64,000 bases of DNA, taken from contig NZ_JASCXJ010000001.1 in the NCBI RefSeq assembly GCF_030271535.1, positions 248,001-312,000 of the forward strand. Direction: 5' to 3'. The notes below the pieces were generated by a model. The model was not told the DNA's origin, searched no databases, and worked only from the letters and a program-made list of their open reading frames with translations. A program made the translations under genes and the position numbers. The stretch comes from Nocardiopsis sp. ATB16-24. GTDB lineage: Bacteria; Actinomycetota; Actinomycetes; Streptosporangiales; Streptosporangiaceae. Below are positions 8,427 to 16,608 of the stretch, piece after piece; position 1 is the first letter of the stretch, and every line of letters starts with the position of its first letter.

Positions 8427-9752
8427 TCAGACCTTCCGCAAGGGGTTGAGCGCGGAGGCCCCCAGTTCCTCACGGAACTCCGGCTCCGTGACGCCCATAC
8501 CCTCTTCCGGGGCCAGGCACAGGACACCGACCTTCCCGATGTGCTGATTGGTCTGCACGAGGCGGGCGGCCTCACCGACCTCGGACAAGGGATAGACAGT
8601 GGAGAGCACCGGGACGATCTTTCCCAGTCCGAACAGTCGACCACATTCGAACTGCTCCTGGAGGTTCGCGGCGTGGCTCCCGATGATCCTCTTGGAGTTC
8701 ATCCAGAGATAGCGGTTGTCGTACAGGTGGTGGAAACCAGTGGTGGAACCACAGGTGACGATGGTGCCACCACGGCGTACGACGAACACCGACAGACCGA
8801 AGGTCGACCTACCGACGTAGTCGAACACCACGTGCGGGTCCTCGCCCACCGCGTCGCGAATGGCCCTTCCCAGACGTTTTCCCTGCTCGATGGTCTCCTC
8901 GGGGGTGGTGGCCGTGCCCACCCCGAGCTCGGTCCGGTTGAGGATCACGTCACAACCCAGCGCGCGCAGCGCTTCGGCCTTGTCATCGGAGCTGACCACA
9001 CCGACGGGGATGCCTCCGGCCTGTTTCACCAGCTGCACCGCGAACGCCCCGAGGCCGCCGGCTGCACCCCAGATCAGCACGATGTCCCCGATTTTGATTC
9101 GAGCACCCTTGTCGCTGATCAGCATGCGGTAGGAGGTGGCGGCGGTGAGCATCGTACTCGCCGCTTCCTCCCATGTCAGATGCCCTGGTTTGGGCAGGAG
9201 CTGGCTCGCCTTGACCACCGCGTACGTGGCCAGACCGCCGAAGTTCGTCTCATACCCCCAGATGCGCTGGCCCGCGCCCAGCATGCCGTCCGCGTGCGTC
9301 GCCGGCTCGTGGTCGTCGACCTGGACACAGCTGATCACGACGTGGTCCCCGACGTTCCAACGGCTGACGGCGGCACCCGTGCGGACCACGACGCCGACGC
9401 CGTCGGACCCGACCACATGGTGCGGTAGGTCGTGGCGTGCCGCGAGTCCTCCCTGTCGCCCGTGCCGTGCCAGGAACTCGAATGTCGGCAGCGGTTCGAA
9501 GGTCGCCGACCACACGGTGTTGTAGTTGATGGCGCTGGCCATCACCGCGACCAGGGTCTCGTCCGGAGCGAGTTCGGGCATCGGCACCGAACCCAGGCGA
9601 AGTGATCTGCGCACGTCCTTGTCGGCAACACCGTCGAAGACGCCCACGTCCTCCGATCTCAGATGAGCCGCGAGGTACTGGTCGGGCAGAGGCGTGGCCG
9701 AAATTTCTTCCGGCCGCGCCCCAGAGATCACTGCTTTGCTCAAGACGTCCAT
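8427..9752 (-). CDS. ccr: crotonyl-CoA carboxylase/reductase
   Basis: Predicted 441-aa zinc-independent MDR-family enzyme that reductively carboxylates crotonyl-CoA (or longer 2-enoyl-CoAs) with NADPH and CO2, giving ethylmalonyl-type extender units. Supporting features are the family-typical length, an N-terminal INYNTVW stretch, the nucleotide-binding glycine motif in LIWGAAGGLGAFAVQLVK (about residue 220) and a conserved C-terminus (IGKVGVLCLAPEEGMGV). The ATG at 9752 follows GGAGG at ideal spacing; a much longer frame upstream is spurious. It is monocistronic and outside the large operon. It could supply an unusual acyl unit to that assembly line or serve central metabolism through the ethylmalonyl-CoA pathway. 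The sequence does not decide between these. Confidence 0.93.
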   Translation of the reverse strand: MDVLSKAVISGARPEEISATPLPDQYLAAHLRSEDVGVFDGVADKDVRRSLRLGSVPMPELAPDETLVAVMASAINYNTVWSATFEPLPTFEFLARHGRQGGLAARHDLPHHVVGSDGVGVVVRTGAAVSRWNVGDHVVISCVQVDDHEPATHADGMLGAGQRIWGYETNFGGLATYAVVKASQLLPKPGHLTWEEAASTMLTAATSYRMLISDKGARIKIGDIVLIWGAAGGLGAFAVQLVKQAGGIPVGVVSSDDKAEALRALGCDVILNRTELGVGTATTPEETIEQGKRLGRAIRDAVGEDPHVVFDYVGRSTFGLSVFVVRRGGTIVTCGSTTGFHHLYDNRYLWMNSKRIIGSHAANLQEQFECGRLFGLGKIVPVLSTVYPLSEVGEAARLVQTNQHIGKVGVLCLAPEEGMGVTEPEFREELGASALNPLRKV

Positions 9753-10545
9753 GTTGTCCTCCTGCGGAGACATTCCAAGAGCTTTCACACGACTGAACTC
9801 CGGCCGCCATATTCCGGTGGCTCTCCGACTGAGGCGCCCGAACCGTTCGACGCACACATCAGAGTCGCCCCGGAAGAGCGAACTTATTTTCTTGATTTTT
9901 GTTTGGAAATGGGGTGGCCGAATGTACTGATCAACACCGAGATGTTTCGCCGGCGAGTGATGTGCATAGACTTCGTGGGGGCCTCGGCGTGCTGTGACAG
10001 CGTATATCCGATGAGGCCGGTTGGGTACCCGTGAATTCCTCGAATCGGGTGAAGAAAGCCTCGAATTATTCTGCTTCCACCCCGACCGCGGGCCGGTTGG
10101 CGAAGGTGGAGCCTCGGTCGCGGCCGCCGTGCCGGCCCGCGCTGGGTCTCCTTGATTCCAGGTCGGACCACCGGCCGGTGTCGGCACGTGTTCCCGCGGT
10201 CCGAACGCGTCCCGGCAGCACTCGCAGGCGATCACGCAGATCGCTCCAGGACGGCCGGCGCTGCGACACCGGGATCGGTCGGCGGAGCTCGACGCCCTCA
10301 TCGGACGGGAAGGTCATGTCCCGGTTTCTTCACGAAAGAACCGGAAATCCTTTTCAGGCGGGAGGAAGCCGGTGAGGGCGCGGTTCGGGGAAGTGCCGTG
10401 GAAATGGTTCGGGCAGGGGATTCGACACGCCCCCACATCGTGGGAGCGCACGTCACCCCTGTCCCTGGGCGGTCACGGAGAACGGCGGATCCGAGCCGAG
10501 CACGAGAACCTCTGGACAGACCGCCCGAACTCGGTTACGCGGTCG
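9753..10545. other. 793-base intergenic region
   Basis: This is the upstream region of the carboxylase/reductase gene and the downstream region of the SDR epimerase gene. A segment at about 9880-10080 is distinctly AT-richer than its surroundings (runs such as ATTTTCTTGATTTTTG), as expected of a promoter region. I cannot place convincing -35/-10 boxes in it. The remaining reading frames show no family resemblance. Confidence 0.4.
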
Positions 10546-11604
10546 TCACTCGCGATCGTTCGCGGGTTCCCTTCCCGCGACACGGGGCTGACCACCGCTC
10601 TCACGTGTCATGTCCGTCCTTTCCAACAGTTCGGCCTCCTCCTCCACCGTCAGACCCGCCTGCCGTTCGCGCTCGATCCCGAGTGCGTATTCGTACTCCA
10701 AGGCGGCCACGGCGGTTTCAGCGACCGGCCGGAAGCGCAACCCCGCTTTCAATGCGGGGCCGGTGTCCCGGTCGACCACGCCATGGTGGCTCTCGGGGAG
10801 CCAGAGCGGCAGCGAGCGTGGGCCCTGCCACGGCATCACCCCCGCTTCGGCGAGACTCTCCGTGGACACCGGAACCAGCTCCAGGTCGAGCGCGCCGACA
10901 GCGCTCGCCATCTCCTCCAGTACCGATCCCAGCGTCATCGCCGGACCGGACGCGTCGAAGACGCCCGTGAGCCCTCGCTCGCCGGAGACCACGATCCATT
11001 CAGCGAGATCGCGCACATCGATCATCTGGAACGGCTGTTCGGGTGCGTCGGGAACCAAGGCGCGCCCACCCCGGGCGAACCGGGCCGGCCAGTATCCGAA
11101 ACGGTCGTACGGGTCACCGGGACCACAGACCAGGCCGGGGCGCACCACCAGCGCGCGGTCGCCGACCACCTCGTCGACCGCCTGCTCGGAAGCGACCTTG
11201 ATAGACCCGTACGCGCCGAAATCCTCCGGACCCTCCGGATCCGTGTAGCGCGGCTCCAGCAAGGGGGCGTCCACACCATCGCCGCGACGAGACAGGTCGG
11301 AGTACACGTTCATCGTGGAAACGAACGTCCAGTGCCCGGCCGTGTCTCCGAACTCGGCCAGGGCCTCGCGCACCCAGCGGTAGGAGATGATGGCCGTGTC
11401 GACCACGGCGTCGAACCTCTCACCTCGCAGCGGGGCCAGCCCGTCGTCGTCATCACGGTCCACTCGCACGAACCGGGCCCCCTCGGGGACGGGTCCGGAC
11501 TCGCCTCGCGCCGCGCAGACCACCTCGTGCCCACGTGCCACCGCAGCGGCTGCCACCTCCCGGGACAGGAACCGCGTACCGCCCAACACCAACCAACGAC
11601 TCAC
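10546..11604 (-). CDS. extended SDR / NAD-dependent epimerase-dehydratase
   Basis: Predicted 352-aa Rossmann-fold enzyme of the extended SDR family. The N-terminus has the dinucleotide-binding stretch WLVLGGTRFLSRE. A catalytic-type YGSIK (YxxxK) lies near residue 135, and a WTFVSTMNVYS serine strand precedes it. Such proteins act on nucleotide sugars or related carbonyl/hydroxyl substrates. GTG at 11604 is chosen because AGGAG lies seven bases before it. The gene starts ten bases after the ABC permease stop, so it is the third gene of the exporter operon. A role in detoxifying or modifying the exported compound is possible, but nothing in the sequence proves it. Confidence 0.78.
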   Translation of the reverse strand: MSRWLVLGGTRFLSREVAAAAVARGHEVVCAARGESGPVPEGARFVRVDRDDDDGLAPLRGERFDAVVDTAIISYRWVREALAEFGDTAGHWTFVSTMNVYSDLSRRGDGVDAPLLEPRYTDPEGPEDFGAYGSIKVASEQAVDEVVGDRALVVRPGLVCGPGDPYDRFGYWPARFARGGRALVPDAPEQPFQMIDVRDLAEWIVVSGERGLTGVFDASGPAMTLGSVLEEMASAVGALDLELVPVSTESLAEAGVMPWQGPRSLPLWLPESHHGVVDRDTGPALKAGLRFRPVAETAVAALEYEYALGIERERQAGLTVEEEAELLERTDMTRESGGQPRVAGREPANDRE

Positions 11605-11614
11605 CGAAGAACTC

Positions 11615-12415
11615 CTAACCACGTCGAATAACGGCTCGGACGCTGATGATCAATCCCAAAAGGCACCACACGACGAGCACCAGCAAGGCATGGCCGCTCG
11701 GCTCGAACCTGTCCGAAAGCAGACCGGCGCGCAGCAGATCGGCAGCGGCCTGGAAAGGGAGTAGGCCATGAACGGCCTGGAACCAGTCGGGCAACTGGTC
11801 TTTGGGAAAGGTGATCGGTGAGAAGAGCATGACGAAGAACACCATCACCTGGCTGACCAACTGCGACAACATCGGCGACAGCAGCACCGCTATCGCATAA
11901 CCCACCGAGACGGCCATGACCGTGGTGAGCACGAAGGCCCCCGCCAACAACAGCCAGTCGAATGAATAATCGATTCCATAACTCAGATGAGCGACCAATA
12001 CCGTCACGGGGATGCCGGGCAGGGCGATGACCAGCCAGACGACCAGATCGGACACCAGCAGCAGCGGGCGCGGCACCGGCAGAGCCCGTTGGTAGGTGAA
12101 GGTGCCGCTGGTCCGGGCGCCGGCCACGCCCCACGGGCACAGGACCAAGCCGATCACCAGGATCAGGATCGTGGGGGCGCCGGTGGACAGCAGCTCCGCC
12201 GTGGGGGTGTCGATATCGGGGATGAGGAGCCCGAACCCGACGATGACGGCCCCCGCGATGGCCGCTTGGACGACGACGAACAGCGGCAGCATCGCCCCCG
12301 TCTGGGCCATCGTCCAACGCAGCAGGGTCCAGACCGTCATTCCCAGGTTGGCGCGCGGGGGGACCGCGAGGAGGCGCCTTTCCTCGGAGGGTGCTTGCAT
12401 GGTCGATTCAGACAT
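11615..12415 (-). CDS. ABC-2 type transporter permease
   Basis: Predicted 266-aa integral membrane subunit with about six hydrophobic helices, typical of ABC-2 drug or antibiotic exporters. The helices are clear at LPLFVVVQAAIAGAVIVGFG, ILILVIGLVLCPWG, LVVWLVIALPGIPVTVLV, LLLAGAFVLTTVMAVSVGY, the QVMVFFVMLFSPITF segment and the C-terminal LLVLVVWCLLGLIISV. ATG at 12415 overlaps the end of the ATPase gene (ATGTCTGA), giving translational coupling; the longer upstream frame is the ATPase gene read in another frame. With the ATPase it would form a homodimeric-type exporter, a candidate for exporting or resisting the neighbouring cluster's product. Confidence 0.87.
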   Translation of the reverse strand: MSESTMQAPSEERRLLAVPPRANLGMTVWTLLRWTMAQTGAMLPLFVVVQAAIAGAVIVGFGLLIPDIDTPTAELLSTGAPTILILVIGLVLCPWGVAGARTSGTFTYQRALPVPRPLLLVSDLVVWLVIALPGIPVTVLVAHLSYGIDYSFDWLLLAGAFVLTTVMAVSVGYAIAVLLSPMLSQLVSQVMVFFVMLFSPITFPKDQLPDWFQAVHGLLPFQAAADLLRAGLLSDRFEPSGHALLVLVVWCLLGLIISVRAVIRRG

Positions 12416-13391
12416 GGACGGGCTCCTCGTCGCTCGGCTCCGTACCGGCGCCGGCCGTGGCCGCGAGGTAGGCGTCTTCGAGAGTGATGGGCGAGAGCGT
12501 GTATCCCTCGATGCGGTCGGCGGCGCGAAGCGCGGTCGCCCAGGCCACCGCGCTCGCGGCATCGGACGCCGCAAGGGTCAACAGCACCCGGCGTCCGGTT
12601 CGGACACGACGGGCGAACCGGACGGGCGGCTCACCGAGAGTCCCGGACGGATCCTCACCGTCCAGCGGTAGGGAGAACTCAAGGCGCAGTTCCTCTCCCT
12701 CGGCACCGCGCAACTGACTCGGTGACCCGGCGGCGACCACCTTGCCGTGGTCGAGCACCACCGTCTCGTCCATCACGTGTTCGGCTTCAGCGACGTTGTG
12801 GGTGACCAGCAGTACCCCGGCGCCTTCGTCGCCGAGCCGACGGACCGTGTTCCACAGCCGCCTACGACGGGCCGCGTCCACGTCGTTGGTCGGCTCGTCG
12901 AGGATGATCAGCGGCACGGGGGCGACCGCGGCCATCGCGAACGCCGTCAAGCGACGCACCCCGCCGGAGATCCCCCCGCCGTCCGGTGTGGCCCGCCGGT
13001 TGGCCCAGTCTCGGATGTCCAGATCATCGACCATACGCTCGGCGGCTTCCCGTGCGGCCGCACGGGACATGCCGCGCAGTCGACCGGCGATCTCGATCGC
13101 CTCCAGCGGCGTCAGCCCGTCCAAGGGTGCCTGGGCCTGGGCCTGGAGCGCCACGCAGCGGCGCGCTGTCGCGGGGTGGGCGACGGCGTCGACCCCTACG
13201 ACCCGGATGGACCCGCTGTCGGGCCGGAGCAGGCCCACGACCTGCGACACCAGAGTGGTCTTGCCGGCGCCGTTGTGTCCCAGCAGCCCGACCACTTCAC
13301 CCGGCCTGACCCGCAGGCTGATCGCGTCGTTCGCCAGGACCGAACCGAACCGCCGTGTCAAGCCCTCGATTTCAAGTATCACGTCACTCAT
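12408..13391 (-). CDS. ABC transporter ATP-binding protein
   Basis: Predicted 327-aa ATPase of the drug-export (DrrA-like) ABC family. It has a Walker A motif GHNGAGKT (about residue 40), a signature region GGISGGVRR (about 140), Walker B LIILDEPTNDVD (about 160) and a switch histidine in LLVTHN (about 195). The signature has G in place of the usual Q after the second GG, a common variant. The C-terminal 100 residues form the regulatory tail typical of DrrA-type ATPases. ATG at 13391 follows GGAGG. It is the first gene of a three-gene operon whose promoter I place at 13462-13490. Confidence 0.92.
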   Translation of the reverse strand: MSDVILEIEGLTRRFGSVLANDAISLRVRPGEVVGLLGHNGAGKTTLVSQVVGLLRPDSGSIRVVGVDAVAHPATARRCVALQAQAQAPLDGLTPLEAIEIAGRLRGMSRAAAREAAERMVDDLDIRDWANRRATPDGGGISGGVRRLTAFAMAAVAPVPLIILDEPTNDVDAARRRRLWNTVRRLGDEGAGVLLVTHNVAEAEHVMDETVVLDHGKVVAAGSPSQLRGAEGEELRLEFSLPLDGEDPSGTLGEPPVRFARRVRTGRRVLLTLAASDAASAVAWATALRAADRIEGYTLSPITLEDAYLAATAGAGTEPSDEEPVHV

Positions 13392-13444
13392 GGTGACCTC
13401 CGTAACTTCTTCACGGCTTTCAGACCAACGGACTTTTAATACCG

Positions 13445-13458
13445 TGAGTATCTGAGTA
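13445..13458 (-). promoter_or_regulatory. direct repeat over the exporter transcription start
   Basis: On the minus strand TACTCA-GA-TACTCA (plus strand TGAGTA-TC-TGAGTA) lies immediately after the -10 box and covers the expected start of transcription. This is a natural position for a repressor site. The TetR gene at 14224 is the nearest candidate regulator, but the repeat is direct and not palindromic, so the link is tentative. Confidence 0.35.
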
Positions 13459-13461
13459 ACG

Positions 13462-13490
13462 ACAGTAGTTCCATACCGACAGAACGTCAA
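13462..13490 (-). promoter_or_regulatory. promoter of the ABC exporter operon
   Basis: On the minus strand, TTGACG (13490-13485) and TACTGT (13467-13462) are separated by exactly 17 bases, a good housekeeping-sigma promoter for the exporter operon starting at 13391. The expected transcription start is near 13455. Confidence 0.6.
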
Positions 13491-14211
13491 GGACGGATGT
13501 GCCTGCTCAGCGAAGTCCTCCCGCGACCGGAAGGAGCTCGATCAGGCCGCTCAGCGGGACCGCTGAGCCACTGTGCGGGTTCCAGTGGTCCAGAAGCGGC
13601 CGGTTCGGCAGCCACGGAGACGGGATCGCTCGACCGCCTCGGGAAGAGACCGGTGGTGCCGACGCGGGGCGAGGTCCTCTCACGCGTGGGGTCCCGTCGC
13701 ATCCGTCGTGGAGGACCTTCTCGACACCCGGCACGGGGAAGGCCGCCGGGTCGGCGACCCGGCGATACGTCGAGCACACCCGCGCGTCCCCTCTGCTCCG
13801 GCGGGCGCGCTACCGGCGCCGGCAGCCGCCGCGTGAGACTCCCGGTGGGTCAGCGGGAAACACAGTCCCTCGGCGCGCCACGCCCGAGTCGCGCGGACGC
13901 GGTACCCTCCCGGACTCCCCCAGCGCACTCCCGGTCTCGCCTTGGTGGCCGACGGGTCCTCGGGCGGATGTCCGCAACAGACGGGACGCGGGCGACGCCG
14001 GGCCAGGCCGGGAAGAGGCCGGAACCAGCGGTGGGCGTCGGCGTGCCCGACGTCGGCCGGGTCGTCGGTCCTCTCCTGAGATCGGTTCGAGGCCTGGGCG
14101 GACAGCACCACCCGCCGGACGGCACGCGGCTCACAGCCCGTGATCATGCCAGGCCCACACCTCTCCCACAGAGCTTTTGAGACGGGCTCTAAGCGACATT
14201 GCGCCAAGAGC
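13491..14211. other. intergenic region with a hairpin
   Basis: This 720-base region between the exporter promoter and the TetR gene has no frame with recognisable family motifs. It contains a compact perfect hairpin, GCTCAGCG / CGCTGAGC with a GGAC loop (13549-13568), about 60 bases upstream of the exporter promoter. Its role is unknown. Confidence 0.4.
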
Positions 14212-14224
14212 TATAATGCGGCCA
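14212..14224 (+). promoter_or_regulatory. -10 box of a leaderless TetR transcript
   Basis: A perfect TATAAT at 14212-14217 ends seven bases before the ATG at 14224, so transcription should start at or next to the A of the start codon. No ribosome-binding site precedes the ATG. Both facts suggest a leaderless mRNA, which is common for actinomycete regulators. The -35 region (around 14189-14194) is poorly conserved. Confidence 0.55.
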
Positions 14225-14946
14225 TGGACCAACATCGGCTGATGCCCGCACGACGAAAGCGACGGACTCGGGCCGAGCAAAAGCGGGAAACCCGCAACGC
14301 TCTGATCGAGGCGGGGCTGCTGACCTTCAGCCGTGATGGTTACCATGGCGCCTCATTAGAGGAAATCGCCGACACAGCCGGTTTTTCCAAGGGAGCGGTT
14401 TACTCGAATTTCGGTGGCAAGTCCGAGCTCTTTCTCGCGGTGCTGGACTATAACCTCAGCACGCTGCGCGGTGAGCACTGGGACCCCTTGGCCCTCGCCG
14501 GAACCGCCGGGGACGCCCTCTCGGAGCAGCTCGCCGGCGATCGGAACCAGGCCGAGAAGCTGGTTCGCGGGTTCGAGCTCGCGACACTGGAATTCATCAC
14601 CACCGCCGCCCGTGACGACGCGCTCGTCCCGGCGTTGCGCACCCGGATTCAGACACTGCTCGATGCCTACAAGCGTGTCGTGACCGCCCACCGAGCACCG
14701 GACGAAGAACTGGCGGGTGACGAGATCGCCCAGCTCATGGCCGCGCTCGAGCAGGGCGTGTCCGTCCTCGCGCTCAGCGGCATCGCTTCGATAGACGGTT
14801 CTCTGTTGCGTCTGGGTATGCGACGACTGCTCGGCGACTCGGTCGGCACCGCCGATCGGTCCGGCCACACCTCACTGCTGCCCACGGTCGAGCAGGTACA
14901 GCGGCTGATCAACGACAGCGCGGCGGAGCCCGAGGTCCCCGAGTAG
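14224..14946 (+). CDS. TetR-family transcriptional regulator
   Basis: Predicted 240-aa repressor with the standard TetR N-terminal helix-turn-helix at about residues 15-75. It runs from a basic arm (ARRKRRTRAEQKRETR) through ALIEAGLLTFSRDGYHG and SLEEIADTAGFSKGAVYSNF to GGKSELF. The remaining 165 residues form the ligand-binding domain. A longer frame begins at 14140, but a perfect -10 box just before 14224 makes the ATG at 14224 (or the one at 14242) the likely start. It is transcribed away from the ABC exporter operon, whose promoter region carries a repeat over the start site. Regulation of the exporter or of the large assembly-line operon is a reasonable inference. Confidence 0.9.
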   Translation: MDQHRLMPARRKRRTRAEQKRETRNALIEAGLLTFSRDGYHGASLEEIADTAGFSKGAVYSNFGGKSELFLAVLDYNLSTLRGEHWDPLALAGTAGDALSEQLAGDRNQAEKLVRGFELATLEFITTAARDDALVPALRTRIQTLLDAYKRVVTAHRAPDEELAGDEIAQLMAALEQGVSVLALSGIASIDGSLLRLGMRRLLGDSVGTADRSGHTSLLPTVEQVQRLINDSAAEPEVPE

Positions 14947-15010
14947 GCCTCCTTCTCGGGAACGCCGGGCTCCGGTGACGAACACGGCCGGGTGTCGCGG
15001 TGCGTCGAGG

Positions 15011-15039
15011 CCCCGCCGCCGGCCCGACGGCGGTCGGGG
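15011..15039. terminator. terminator between convergent genes
   Basis: CCCCGCCGCCG pairs with CGGCGG-T-CGGGG across a GCCCGA loop: an 11-bp GC stem with a single bulged T. It lies between the end of the TetR gene and the end of the methyltransferase gene, which converge here. It has no U-tract, as is common in high-GC actinomycetes. Confidence 0.6.
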
Positions 15040-15068
15040 ACCTCCTCCACAGGCGTCTCACTCGCACG

Positions 15069-15809
15069 TCAGTACCGTTGGAACTCGAACATGGTGAAGT
15101 CCACATGGACGACGCCCTGTTCGTCCGCCGCAGCGGCGGCGGCCGGCGGAGAACCCATGAGCGCTACGGGAATCCCGATCTCCTCACTGCGATACACCCG
15201 GTTCGAGAAACCGGCATCGGCCGCCAGCGACCGCAACCCTTCGGGGTCACCCAGCGTTTCGCTGGTCAACATGTAGATCCGCCCGCCATCGGCCAGATGC
15301 GGCCGGACCTCCTGGAAGAAACGCCGGTGCAGCGTGTATCCAGGGTCGAAGACCGACCGCTCGATCTGAGTGGCGTACTGGCGTGAGTCCGGTGCCCTGA
15401 CCAGCGGAGGGTTCGAACAGATCAAGTCGAATTCGTCACCTGGGTCCAGGCCGGCGAACAGATCACTGGTCAGCGCCTCCACCCGGCCCGCCACGCCGTG
15501 CCGGGCCGCGTTGCGCCTCGTGTTCTCCGTCGCGGCGGGGACGACATCCAGTCCCACGACCCGCGCACACCCGCTCCGTGCGGCCACCACACAGGTGACG
15601 CCGGCGGCACAGCCGACCTCCAGGAACCGGGTGCCATCGGTGAGCGGCAGCCAAGAGGTGAACAGGCGGGTACCCGGATTGGGCTTCCAGACGCCGGGTA
15701 ACACGTCCCACCGCATCCCCATCAGAGTCGTGGTCGATCGCGCGCCGCCCGATCCTCCTGTTCGCGACAGCAGCCAGTCGCCCACCTCGGCGGCAAGGGT
15801 GCTCTCCAT
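15069..15809 (-). CDS. class I SAM methyltransferase (HemK/PrmC-like)
   Basis: Predicted 246-aa SAM-dependent methyltransferase. Motif I is FLEVGCAAGVTCVVAA (about residues 63-78), followed by an acidic strand end VVGLDVVP. Motif IV is CSNPPLV (about 134-140), the NPP type seen in N-methyltransferases such as HemK/PrmC and N6-adenine enzymes and not typical of FkbG-like O-methyltransferases. The start follows AAAGGAG at six bases. It is the last gene of the operon, 37 bases after the thioesterase, so it probably tailors the product (amide, amine or hydroxyl methylation). It is the only methyltransferase in the cluster. The acceptor atom cannot be assigned, and methylation of the hydroxymalonyl unit remains possible but would be atypical. 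Confidence 0.8.
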   Translation of the reverse strand: MESTLAAEVGDWLLSRTGGSGGARSTTTLMGMRWDVLPGVWKPNPGTRLFTSWLPLTDGTRFLEVGCAAGVTCVVAARSGCARVVGLDVVPAATENTRRNAARHGVAGRVEALTSDLFAGLDPGDEFDLICSNPPLVRAPDSRQYATQIERSVFDPGYTLHRRFFQEVRPHLADGGRIYMLTSETLGDPEGLRSLAADAGFSNRVYRSEEIGIPVALMGSPPAAAAAADEQGVVHVDFTMFEFQRY

Positions 15810-15846
15810 GTCTTTCTCCTTTCTTCCCGTGTTCGCGGCCGGCCCC

Positions 15847-16608
15847 TCAGCGGGCCTCGCCCTCCGGGCGCCCCGACGTGCCCGCGACCGTGTGCGCCTC
15901 TCCCAACTGCCACGACAACTGGATCTTCAACTCCATCAGCGACGCCATCGCCGTACGATGCCGATCCAGGAAGAAGTGCCCGCCGTCGTACTCGTTGACG
16001 TCGAGCGGGTGAGCGGTGTAGTGCTCCCACTGATCCGCCGTCACGGTGTCGTCGCGCCCCAGCATCAGCACGATGGGGCACCGCAGCGGCACGCGCACGA
16101 GGTCCTGGTAGGAACCCAGAAGGCGCAGATCCGCCTTGATGACGGGCGCGAAGTACTTCATGTAGTCCGCGTCCCGCAGGTACTCCTCCGGCACTCCGCC
16201 GTAGTGCATCAAGACGTCCCGGAAGCCCTCGGGCGTGTCCAGGTCCTCCGCCCTGGTGAACCGGGCACGGCACGGTGCCGCGGAGCCGGAGCTGAAGAAC
16301 GTCAACGGCGGACCGCCCAACCGCTCCTGACAGAGTTTGGCCACCTCGTAGCCGATCACGCTGCCCATGCTGTGACCCCAGATCGCATACGGTCCGCGAA
16401 ACACATCTTCGAACTCCGCGAAGACGTCCTCCGCGAGCTCCCCGACCGAGGCGGGCATCGGGGTGTGCATCCGCTGCTCACGCAGGGGGTACTGAACGAC
16501 CTGTAGGTTCACGAGGCTGCTGAAGGCGTGCTGCCACGGGCTGTAGTAGAACCTGCCGGCACCCGCGTGCGGGAAACACACCACTGGAATGCTGTCCATA
16601 GGGATCAC
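15847..16608 (-). CDS. type II thioesterase
   Basis: Predicted 253-aa alpha/beta hydrolase of the external, editing thioesterase family that frees stalled or wrongly primed acyl and aminoacyl groups from PKS/NRPS carrier proteins. The family start CFPHAGAG is near residue 10. The nucleophile elbow is GHSMGS (Ser about residue 84), the aspartate is in LGRDD (about 193) and the histidine is in GGHFFL (about 220). The GTG start at 16608 overlaps the preceding synthase stop (GTGA) and has AAAGG six bases upstream. No integrated thioesterase exists in the assembly line. This protein could contribute to release, but its type normally serves proofreading. Confidence 0.92.
   Translation of the reverse strand: MIPMDSIPVVCFPHAGAGRFYYSPWQHAFSSLVNLQVVQYPLREQRMHTPMPASVGELAEDVFAEFEDVFRGPYAIWGHSMGSVIGYEVAKLCQERLGGPPLTFFSSGSAAPCRARFTRAEDLDTPEGFRDVLMHYGGVPEEYLRDADYMKYFAPVIKADLRLLGSYQDLVRVPLRCPIVLMLGRDDTVTADQWEHYTAHPLDVNEYDGGHFFLDRHRTAMASLMELKIQLSWQLGEAHTVAGTSGRPEGEAR

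Noticed and set aside
10560-10581. Hairpin TCGCGGG / CCCGCGA as terminator of the exporter operon
   Set aside because: It lies within the last codons of the epimerase gene before its stop, so it is more likely coincidental.
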